Origin: Phycisphaeraceae bacterium
GTDB taxonomy: Bacteria > Planctomycetota > Phycisphaerae > Phycisphaerales > Phycisphaeraceae
Direction: 5' to 3'
Assembly (NCBI GenBank): GCA_003552605.1
Contig: PUNN01000134.1
Span: forward strand, 1 to 6,623
Length of the DNA: 6,623 nucleotides
The translations under genes and the position numbers were made by a program. Of this stretch, positions 1 to 5,713 are shown one piece after another (position 1 is the stretch's first letter; the number at the start of each line of letters is the position of its first letter). The notes under the pieces were generated by a model. It was not told where the DNA came from and ran no database searches. It was given only the letters and a program-made list of their open reading frames with translations.

Positions 1-135
1 GCGATGGCGGCCGAACGGGCCGGCCGCGCTGCGAAAACTCGCCTCCCCCTCTGCTTCGGCATATTCCCAGACCCGCTCCACTATCCATGCTCATGGGCGT
101 GTTTGGCCCGGGAACCCGTATACAAATGCGATGGT

Positions 136-157
136 GACCGCCCTCCGATCGGCGGTC
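136..157. repeat. 7-bp inverted repeat in the panD upstream region
   Basis: GACCGCC at 136-142 pairs exactly with GGCGGTC at 151-157 around an 8-base loop. On the + strand it is followed by TTGTC, not a real T-tract, so it is a poor intrinsic terminator. It could be the 3' end of an upstream transcript or a protein-binding site; the sequence does not decide. Confidence 0.4.
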
Positions 158-237
158 TTGTCAAGCCCTTGGTGGCCGGGCCGGCCGCATTCTGCACCGG
201 AGGGGGGACTCCTGAACGTCTTGGGCAGGGGCTTTTC

Positions 238-257
238 GGCGGGGCGGCTGCCCCGCC
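238..257. repeat. 8-bp perfect inverted repeat upstream of panD
   Basis: GGCGGGGC at 238-245 pairs perfectly with GCCCCGCC at 250-257 around a 4-base GGCT loop. No T-run follows on either strand, so terminator function is unlikely. It lies just before the -10-like TACAAT at 272-277 and about 95 bases before the panD start. It could therefore be an operator or part of a structured leader; that is inference from position only. Confidence 0.45.
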
Positions 258-349
258 TGTCCGCGGGCCGCTACAATTCGGCAGCGACGTGAGAAATCGC
301 CCGCGGCCGCTGGGGCTGCGAGGCGCGAACAGATGTGACGGGTCCGGAC

Positions 350-745
350 ATGTACCGACGGATGATGCGAGCCAAGATTCACCAGGCCACGGTCACGCAG
401 TGCGACCTGCACTATGTCGGGTCTATTACGATCGACGAGGACCTGCTGCGGGCGGTGGACCTGCGACCGAACGAGGCGGTGTGGATCTATAACATCGACA
501 ACGGCAACCGTTTCGAGACCTACGTCATCCGTGGCGAGGCTGGCAGCGGGGTGATCGGCATCAACGGCGCCGCCGCGCGGCTGACCGAGAAGGGCCAGCG
601 GATCATCATTGTCAGCTACGCCCAGCTTCACGAGTCTGAGATCGACGCCCACGAAGGCCGCGTCGTGGTTGCCGACGAGCACAATCGCCCGGCACAGGTC
701 ATCGCCTGGCCGAGCACCCTCGAAGAGGCCGAAGTACAGGTCTGA
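350..745 (+). CDS. panD: Aspartate 1-decarboxylase (pyruvoyl enzyme precursor)
   Basis: This cytoplasmic enzyme decarboxylates L-aspartate to beta-alanine, the precursor of pantothenate and coenzyme A. The precursor cuts itself between Gly24 and Ser25, and the serine becomes the pyruvoyl cofactor. With the ATG at 350 the protein has 131 residues, and key positions have the same numbers as I recall for the E. coli enzyme: Lys9, the GS cleavage pair at 24-25 in YVGSITID, Arg54, Thr57 and Tyr58. An NGAAA motif follows near residues 72-76. This match is why I prefer ATG 350 to the in-frame GTG at 335, although the GTG has a GAGG 11 bases upstream and ATG 350 has no clear SD. The C-terminal part (after about residue 95) is acidic and less conserved, as in the family. 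No other pantothenate gene is visible nearby. Confidence 0.96.
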   Translation: MYRRMMRAKIHQATVTQCDLHYVGSITIDEDLLRAVDLRPNEAVWIYNIDNGNRFETYVIRGEAGSGVIGINGAAARLTEKGQRIIIVSYAQLHESEIDAHEGRVVVADEHNRPAQVIAWPSTLEEAEVQV

Positions 746-758
746 CCCCGGGAGGGGG

Positions 759-998
759 ATGATCGCTGCATGCGACCGCCGGCTCCTTTGCAGGGCAAAT
801 GCATGGAGGCCGGAAGGCATGCGCAGCAGCCGTCTTCGCCTGAGGGCCATGCGGCGCCCCTGTCACGGGCCGCCATGCTCATCGGCGGCGCTTCCGGGGG
901 CAGCCACTGACCATGCCACGCAGGTTGGCAGCGACAGGCGTTCGCCGTGCCTTCCTTCGGCTGCCGCTCGACATCGCGTCCCCGCCGGCCCACAATGA
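759..998 (+). CDS. Doubtful small ORF between panD and the kinase
   Basis: An ATG at 759 lies 13 bases after the panD stop and behind a strong SD-like GGAGGGGG (751-758; GGAGG core 3 bases from the ATG). The frame runs 79 codons to a TGA at 996-998 that overlaps the kinase ATG (995) as ATGA. That arrangement would suit translational coupling. Against it, the peptide is Arg/Ala/Pro-rich with scattered Cys and no recognisable domain or membrane segment. The codons include several AGG and no strong preference for G or C in third position, unlike the flanking genes. It may be a chance frame in GC-rich DNA, or only a ribosome-loading leader. I list it because the SD and the overlap are better than those of its confirmed neighbours. 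Confidence 0.22.
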   Translation: MIAACDRRLLCRANAWRPEGMRSSRLRLRAMRRPCHGPPCSSAALPGAATDHATQVGSDRRSPCLPSAAARHRVPAGPQ

Positions 999-2695
999 CT
1001 CAAATGGCCCGAGCCCTCCGGATCAGTCTGGCGAACAAGTGCCAGATCCTCTTTGGTGGTGCGGTGTTGCTGATCATCACCGCGGCGCTGTCGATCACGT
1101 GGGTGCGGATGAACCAGCTTGTGGAGTCGAGCGTGGTGGGCAACGCCCGCCAGCTTGCCGATGCCGTCATCAGCGGCCAACTCGACATCGGCCGCCTCGG
1201 CGAGCCCGACCCGGCGACCGTGCCCGAACGTGATGAGATGATCCCGCGGCTGCTCGCCGCCGGGCAATGGCAGGACTACGCCGAGCAGGACCCGTTCCTC
1301 GCCCGGGCCGTCGAGCAATTCCAGCAGTTCGAGGACCAGAAAGAGCTGTTCCGCGAGGCCCACAGTGAGGATGTGCGCTATTACCGTTATGCCCGGGCCA
1401 TCCGCAAGAGCGAGGCGGGGATGCTTGGGGACCTGCGCCTCAGTCCCGCCATCGAAACCCCCGGCCTCGCCGACCCGCTCGAGTACATCCTTGTGATTCA
1501 GCTCCGGGCCGATGCAGCCGAGCGTGAGCTTCTGATCAACCGCATCTACATCGTCGCCGCCGGTCTGCTGGCCGGCCTGCTGGCCATCGGCACCTTCTGG
1601 TTCATCACCACCCGTCTGATTCTTTCGCCCGTGCGCCTGCTGCGTGACACGGCGGAAAAGGTGAGCGAAGGCGACCTTCAGATCCGGGCCGATATCGATA
1701 CCGGTGATGAGTTCGAGCAGCTTTCGGATGTGTTCAACACGATGCTCGAGAACCTCCGCCGCAACCAGGATGAGCTGCGCCACGCCAACAAGACACTCGA
1801 TCTCAAGCTCGGTGAGCTTGCCGAGACCAATGTGGCCCTCTACGAGGCGAACAAGATCAAGGGTGAATTTCTCGCCAATGTCTCACATGAGCTTCGCACG
1901 CCGCTGAACTCGATCATCGGTTTTGCCGAGGTGCTCGAAGGCACGTTTCCCGCGGGTGATGGTGCGGTCGATGAGAAACGCCGGCGCTATATCCGAAACA
2001 TCATCAGCTCCAGCCGCCACCTCCTCGAGTTGATCAATGACCTGCTCGATCTGGCCAAGATCGAGGCCGGCCGCATGGAACTGCACATTGCCCCGACCTC
2101 GATTCACGACACGTGCGAAGGGCTGATTAATCTCATGCGCCCGCAGGCCGAGCAGCGGGGCATCGAACTTCGGCTTGACCTTCAACGGAATCTGCCGTTG
2201 ATCCATACCGATGCAGGGCGATTGCAGCAGATCCTGTTCAACTTCCTCTCCAACGCGATCAAGTTCACACCGGAAAACGGCTCGATTACGGTCAGCGCGA
2301 CCCTCGTCGAGGACGCCGCCGCGGACGGCCGGCCCCGGGTGCGCATCAGTGTGAGCGATACCGGCCCGGGCATCGCGCTCGAGGACCAGGACCGCATATT
2401 CGACAAGTTTACCCAGCTTGACCCCTCGGCAACCCGCACCCACGGGGGGACGGGCCTTGGCCTGACCATCAGCCGCGATCTCGTAAAGCTGCTCCAGGGC
2501 GAGATCTCTTTGGAGTCTGAGGTGGGGCGGGGGACGACCTTCCATCTGCTGCTGCCCCTGGAAATGACCCAGCGCAACCAGGCGTTGATGCCGCAGTTGG
2601 GCGATGGCATCGGCGGCTACGAAGGCCCCCGCCCTGACAGCGCTGCCATCGCCACCAACCCGTCGCGAGGCGGCAGCAACCGGGGGCATTCATGA
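995..2695 (+). CDS. Membrane sensor histidine kinase with HAMP domain
   Basis: The kinase has 566 residues if started at ATG 995; the same frame opens at GTG 947, but the added residues are basic and polar. A membrane segment at about 17-37 is followed by an extracytoplasmic sensor (about 38-184), a second membrane segment (185-206) and a HAMP domain (207-257) with its DEF element. A coiled-coil linker (about 258-288) leads to the HisKA domain with the H-box FLANVSHELRTPLN, phospho-acceptor His298. The ATPase domain shows the N-box (Asn420), G1 DTGPGI (455-460), F-box IFDKF (468-472) and G2 HGGTGLGL (483-490). All catalytic boxes are intact. A tail of about 40 polar residues has no receiver domain. 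No response regulator is encoded nearby, so the partner is unknown. The sensor is discussed under findings. The start lacks an SD. Confidence 0.95.
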   Translation: MTQMARALRISLANKCQILFGGAVLLIITAALSITWVRMNQLVESSVVGNARQLADAVISGQLDIGRLGEPDPATVPERDEMIPRLLAAGQWQDYAEQDPFLARAVEQFQQFEDQKELFREAHSEDVRYYRYARAIRKSEAGMLGDLRLSPAIETPGLADPLEYILVIQLRADAAERELLINRIYIVAAGLLAGLLAIGTFWFITTRLILSPVRLLRDTAEKVSEGDLQIRADIDTGDEFEQLSDVFNTMLENLRRNQDELRHANKTLDLKLGELAETNVALYEANKIKGEFLANVSHELRTPLNSIIGFAEVLEGTFPAGDGAVDEKRRRYIRNIISSSRHLLELINDLLDLAKIEAGRMELHIAPTSIHDTCEGLINLMRPQAEQRGIELRLDLQRNLPLIHTDAGRLQQILFNFLSNAIKFTPENGSITVSATLVEDAAADGRPRVRISVSDTGPGIALEDQDRIFDKFTQLDPSATRTHGGTGLGLTISRDLVKLLQGEISLESEVGRGTTFHLLLPLEMTQRNQALMPQLGDGIGGYEGPRPDSAAIATNPSRGGSNRGHS

Positions 2696-2698
2696 GTT

Positions 2699-2773
2699 GC
2701 CGGAAGCCGGCGCGAAAATCGGTGGGACGGCTTGGTGCAGGTGGCACCAGGTTCGCAGCGCTCGGCTGCTGCG
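2699..2773. terminator. Cluster of three hairpins between convergent genes
   Basis: The 109-base gap between the converging kinase and peptidase genes contains three short inverted repeats in a row. The first is GCCGG/CCGGC at 2699-2711 (3-base loop). The second is an 8-pair stem with one G-T pair at 2731-2751 (5-base loop). The third is CGCAGC/GCTGCG at 2754-2773 (8-base loop). None is followed by a T-tract on either strand, so classic intrinsic termination is not shown. Position and clustering suggest a two-way 3'-end structure. Confidence 0.3.
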
Positions 2774-2804
2774 TGGCGAAAGGGGGGCAGATCGTGTCGA
2801 TCGA

Positions 2805-4469
2805 TCACCGTTCCACAAGTGCCGGATCAAGGCCTTCGAGCCAGCGCTTCCACGCTGCAACCTCCGTGCCGAGATCCTCGCCGGCAATGAGCGATAGTGC
2901 ATAGAAGAGTTCTTTCCGCATGTTCGAGTCGGCCTCGCGCACGAGAGCTGCAATGAGCACATCAGCCCGCCACAGGTAACCAAGCTGGCCCTGCCCCCGA
3001 ATGGCCGCGCGCCGACATCGAGGCGGCGCATTTGGATCACTGATGAGGGGGACAAGCTTCCCCCCGATATGCTCTGCGAGTTCGCTATTTGGTTGCGCGC
3101 GAGGTCGATCCGCTACGACGTCGAGCATCTCATCGGCCTCGGCGGTCGCCTGTTGCCACACCGCTGCTGGGCCCAGGCCGACGATCCGCTCGAACTGCTT
3201 GACCGGCTCGCGCTCACGGCGTGAGGCTTCGGCCAGCAGTACCCCCAAGGCCGCGGGTTGTTCGTGGGCGAGCCAATCAACCATGATGCAACCTTGGAAA
3301 TAGACCATGAGGATCTGATAATAGCTTTCAGCGTCCACCGCGTGTTCAAACAACACGCTGAATTGCTCGTGATCGAAAGCCACAAGCGCCTCGGGCCGCA
3401 GCAGGTGGCCCCGCTGATCCATTACATGCAGCCATCGATGACCTGAGCCGGGTTCGGCCGGTGATGGTACAACGCGGTTTTCAATGCAGCTTGCAAGGCC
3501 TTCTTCGAGCCAGGGGGCGCGTGGTCGGTACCCGGCGGGGGCAAACCAGTAATGGGCGAACTCATGGACCGCCGTCCGTTCGAGGCCGCGTGGGTAAAGG
3601 TCGGCCCGCTCTGCATGCATCACCACGCGGCGGGCACCGAATCGCTGGAAATAGCCTGTCATCCGGTCACCCGTCCCCTTAAACGGGCGACTGTAACGAT
3701 CGAACGCCGCCGCCCGGGCGAAGCAAATCAGTCGAAGCGGCTGATCGTGAGGTGTCGGCTGACCGCGCAATTGCCGCGCTTGCTCAGCCGACTGTTCGAA
3801 GCATGTGGACAGCAGCCCTGCCACCGGTGCGGCCAGGTCCGTCCAGATCGTGAGCGGGCCGTGTCGCGTAATGCTTCCCGCGCTTCCTGCAGCCCGGCGT
3901 GCGGTGGCAATATCTCGGCTGAGCGATCGACGCCACAGCTGCACGGCCAATGTCCGGAAGAGGCTATAGAACAGCCCCGGCAGCGGTGCCAGTTCGATCA
4001 GGGCCCGACGGCCATCCTTTGTAAGAAGGCACAGCCCGACAATCAATACCAGGTAGACGACCACGAAAAGCACGATTCGCAGCGGCCATACCACCCACGC
4101 CGACCACCCCGCTTCCACGGCTGGACTGCTCGCCCACAGGGCCACTTCCCATGCGAGCAGGGCCAGCATGTACCCCCCAGCAACCATCAGTATCCAACCA
4201 AGCCAATTGGTTTTCCGCTCCGGCTTGTCCTTCGGGCGCGGGGGAGACAAAAGTAACGGCTCGAGATCGACCGACACCGCTTTGGCCAGCCTCGCGGACT
4301 TGCGGTCGGCCAGGCGGCGCCCGAGCCCTCGCACCAGCAGGATCATCCCCACCACCAGCAGAATCAGGCCGGCAAGCATCAGCCACGGAAGCAGCCACAA
4401 TATGTCCAGCCGTCCGATTGGGCCCAACGATGCCTCCAGCAGGGTAGCCGCAGGGAGCAGGCATGCCAC
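2805..4469 (-). CDS. Membrane-anchored gluzincin-like metallopeptidase with HEAT-like tail
   Basis: This is a 554-residue protein starting at GTG 4469; an in-frame TAG 12 bases upstream rules out a much longer form. Three membrane segments lie at about 23-47, 89-112 and 123-149. The rest is soluble. It holds HEFAH at 302-306, with zinc ligands His302 and His306 and catalytic Glu303, followed by WLEEGLAS at 320-327, whose Glu323 is the expected third ligand. This HExxH plus EGLA pattern is that of MA-clan (gluzincin) peptidases, including DUF1570-type proteins common in Planctomycetota. Residues about 484-546 look like one or two HEAT-type helical repeats and end in a LIAGEDLG...WKRWLEG signature that I associate with planctomycete HEAT proteins. 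The substrate is unknown. It is probably monocistronic, divergent from hemB. The active-site residues are complete, so it is likely active. Confidence 0.82.
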   Translation of the reverse strand: MACLLPAATLLEASLGPIGRLDILWLLPWLMLAGLILLVVGMILLVRGLGRRLADRKSARLAKAVSVDLEPLLLSPPRPKDKPERKTNWLGWILMVAGGYMLALLAWEVALWASSPAVEAGWSAWVVWPLRIVLFVVVYLVLIVGLCLLTKDGRRALIELAPLPGLFYSLFRTLAVQLWRRSLSRDIATARRAAGSAGSITRHGPLTIWTDLAAPVAGLLSTCFEQSAEQARQLRGQPTPHDQPLRLICFARAAAFDRYSRPFKGTGDRMTGYFQRFGARRVVMHAERADLYPRGLERTAVHEFAHYWFAPAGYRPRAPWLEEGLASCIENRVVPSPAEPGSGHRWLHVMDQRGHLLRPEALVAFDHEQFSVLFEHAVDAESYYQILMVYFQGCIMVDWLAHEQPAALGVLLAEASRREREPVKQFERIVGLGPAAVWQQATAEADEMLDVVADRPRAQPNSELAEHIGGKLVPLISDPNAPPRCRRAAIRGQGQLGYLWRADVLIAALVREADSNMRKELFYALSLIAGEDLGTEVAAWKRWLEGLDPALVER

Positions 4470-4625
4470 TCGTCCGACCTAGAATAATCGAGTGGCGATT
4501 TCTACGCACCCAGACCTTTTTAGAGAAGTGGCAGAACCCAGTGAAAGCCGGGACCCCAAAGTCGTTTCAGTTGCACCCTAAAGGCCGATATTGCCCCGCG
4601 GTCTGCGAAAGGCGGAGTTTGCCTT

Positions 4626-4643
4626 GCGGGCAGATCCGCCCGC
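4626..4643. repeat. 6-bp hairpin upstream of hemB
   Basis: GCGGGC at 4626-4631 pairs with GCCCGC at 4638-4643 around a 6-base loop. It is not followed by a T-tract, so a terminator or attenuator is not shown. It sits 58 bases before the hemB ATG and 12 bases before the palindrome at 4656-4667. Confidence 0.35.
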
Positions 4644-4655
4644 GCGTTGCAGGCT

Positions 4656-4667
4656 GAGCCATGGCTC
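4656..4667. promoter_or_regulatory. 12-base perfect palindrome, candidate operator
   Basis: GAGCCATGGCTC reads identically on both strands and lies 34 bases before the hemB ATG. A dimeric regulator could bind here. It is also short enough to arise by chance in a window of this size, and I recognise no known regulator's site. The inner CCATGG gives no start codon in frame with hemB. Confidence 0.3.
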
Positions 4668-4695
4668 CGCATCGCCCGTTATCCGCTATCATCCC

Positions 4696-4700
4696 GGAGG
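4696..4700 (+). promoter_or_regulatory. SD-like GGAGG unusually close to the hemB start
   Basis: GGAGG is a full SD core, yet only one base separates it from ATG 4702, against the usual five to nine. No other start codon lies at proper spacing: the next in-frame candidate is a TTG at 4741. A -10-like TATCAT (4687-4692) just upstream would start the transcript at about 4699, inside this motif. The GGAGG may therefore not act as an SD at all. Confidence 0.35.
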
Positions 4701-4701
4701 C

Positions 4702-5709
4702 ATGCAGCAAGGACGGTTCCCCGAATTTCGACCCCGGCGATTGCGTCGTACGGCGGCCCTGCGCGATGCCGTGGCGGATGTGCATCTGCCCGTATCAAGC
4801 CTGGTCATGCCGCTGTTTGTGACCGAGGCCGCCGAGCCGCGGGAGGTGGCCTCGATGCCGGGGGTGAGCCAGCTTCCCCCCGATCACGCCGTGCGCACGG
4901 TTCGTGAACTGGCCGGCAGGGGGTTGAGACAGTTCATCTTTTTCGGCGTGACCCCATCGCAGCAGAAAGACCCCACCGGCAGCCACGCCGCGAATCCGGA
5001 CAGTGCCGTGCTGCGCACGGTCAGTGAGCTTCGGCAGGCGGGAGTGGAAGCGGTGCTGTGGACCGATCTATGTTTATGTGAGTACACGGATCACGGCCAT
5101 TGTGGCACCCTCAAAGCCGGCTCCGGCGGTGGCGACGCGGTGGTCGACAATGATGCCACGCTCCTGCTGCTCGGCCGCATTGCTGTTGCGCAGGCACGGG
5201 CGGGCGCGGATGTGGTGGCGCCCTCGGGCATGATGGATGGGCAGGTGCAGGCCATCCGAGGGGCGTTGGATGCGGGGGGCTTTGCCGACACGGCCATCTG
5301 CAGCTATGCGGTCAAGTACGCCTCAGGCCTCTACGGCCCGTTCAGGGAGGCGGGGGAGGGGGGAATGCAGTTCGGCGACCGGCGGGGCTATCAGATGGAC
5401 TTTCGCCGCGCACGAGAGTGGCGTTCGGAACTGGCCGCGGACGTGGCACAAGGCGCGGACATGGTGATGGTCAAGCCGGCACATACCTACCTTGACGTGA
5501 TCGCCGGTGTGCGGTCGGCGTGCGACCTGCCGGTGGCGGCGTACCATGTCAGCGGTGAATACAGCATGCTCCACGCCGCGGCCGAGCGTGGCTGGCTTGA
5601 CGTGCAGGCCGCGGCGTGGGAAGTGACCATGGCCATCCGGCGCGCGGGGGCCGACCTGATCCTGACCTACTTCGCCCCGAAACTGCTTGACTGGGGCCTG
5701 ACGGAATAG
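4702..5709 (+). CDS. hemB: Delta-aminolevulinic acid dehydratase (porphobilinogen synthase)
   Basis: This cytoplasmic enzyme condenses two 5-aminolevulinate molecules into porphobilinogen, the first pyrrole of haem, sirohaem and cobalamin synthesis. It has 335 residues from ATG 4702, close to the usual 320-340, and the FPEFRPRRLRR opening matches the family's N-terminus, which fixes the start; the frame is open further upstream but without family-like sequence. Both Schiff-base lysines are present: Lys205 in VKYASGLYGPFREA and Lys258 in MVMVKP. The metal site CLCEYTDHGHCG carries Cys124, Cys126 and Cys134, so this is the zinc-dependent type, not the Asp-rich magnesium type. APSGMMDG (173-180) and YHVSGEY (281-287) are also conserved. 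Minor oddities are AHTYLD after Lys258 and GDRRGYQMD where GDRKTYQMD is common. It is likely cotranscribed with the next gene, 4 bases downstream. Confidence 0.97.
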   Translation: MQQGRFPEFRPRRLRRTAALRDAVADVHLPVSSLVMPLFVTEAAEPREVASMPGVSQLPPDHAVRTVRELAGRGLRQFIFFGVTPSQQKDPTGSHAANPDSAVLRTVSELRQAGVEAVLWTDLCLCEYTDHGHCGTLKAGSGGGDAVVDNDATLLLLGRIAVAQARAGADVVAPSGMMDGQVQAIRGALDAGGFADTAICSYAVKYASGLYGPFREAGEGGMQFGDRRGYQMDFRRAREWRSELAADVAQGADMVMVKPAHTYLDVIAGVRSACDLPVAAYHVSGEYSMLHAAAERGWLDVQAAAWEVTMAIRRAGADLILTYFAPKLLDWGLTE

Positions 5710-5713
5710 ACCG

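Larger units (their letters stand above)
1..349. other. Region upstream of panD with no supported gene
   Basis: I see no convincing coding region here. All three forward frames and one reverse frame stay open for long stretches, but this is expected at such high GC, and the translations are rich in Arg, Pro, Gly and Ala and resemble no family I know. The stretch holds two inverted repeats (136-157 and 238-257) and an 11-base direct repeat, GGGCCGGCCGC, at 17-27 and 178-188. A TACAAT at 272-277 resembles a -10 box and would place a transcript start about 65 bases before the panD ATG, but it has no good -35 partner. The far left could be the edge of an upstream gene, which I cannot show. Confidence 0.5.
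4470..4701. promoter_or_regulatory. Divergent promoter region, peptidase and hemB
   Basis: These 232 bases separate two divergent starts and must hold both promoters unless transcription enters from further away. Its left half (4470-4595) is visibly more AT-rich than the flanking genes, as promoters often are. I find no -35/-10 pair that fits well in either direction. The best -10-like words toward hemB are GATATT (4587-4592) and TATCAT (4687-4692). It also contains a 6-bp hairpin (4626-4643) and a 12-base palindrome (4656-4667). No coding region inside is supported. Confidence 0.45.

Noticed and set aside
1..94. Possible reverse-strand gene starting at ATG 94 or 88 and leaving the window
   Set aside because: The frame is open for about 31 codons but has no SD, no promoter at proper spacing and no recognisable sequence; too short to support.
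159..164. Perfect TTGACA on the reverse strand as a -35 box
   Set aside because: No -10-like hexamer lies 16-18 bases further along; the nearest, TATAC, is about 26 bases away.
4..492. Forward frame of 162 codons over the left end
   Set aside because: It runs into panD in another frame, its composition is low-complexity Gly/Pro/Arg/Ala, and it has no SD or recognisable motif.
746..758. CCCC-GGGA-GGGG as a panD terminator
   Set aside because: The stem is only four pairs, with no T-tract; the G-run is better read as an SD-like sequence.
161..850. Long reverse-strand frame of 229 codons across panD
   Set aside because: It lies antisense to panD, whose identity is certain from residue-level matches; the translation is Arg/Ala/Asp-rich with no domain and is a shadow of GC-rich codons.
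863..1783. Reverse frame of 306 codons opposite the kinase
   Set aside because: The kinase on the + strand has a complete set of family motifs; the reverse frame is a codon shadow with no known domain.
2692..2904. 70-codon frame starting at an ATGA overlap with the kinase stop
   Set aside because: The overlap looks like coupling, but most of the frame is antisense to the 3' end of the peptidase gene, the peptide is Ser/Arg-rich without a domain, and there is no SD.
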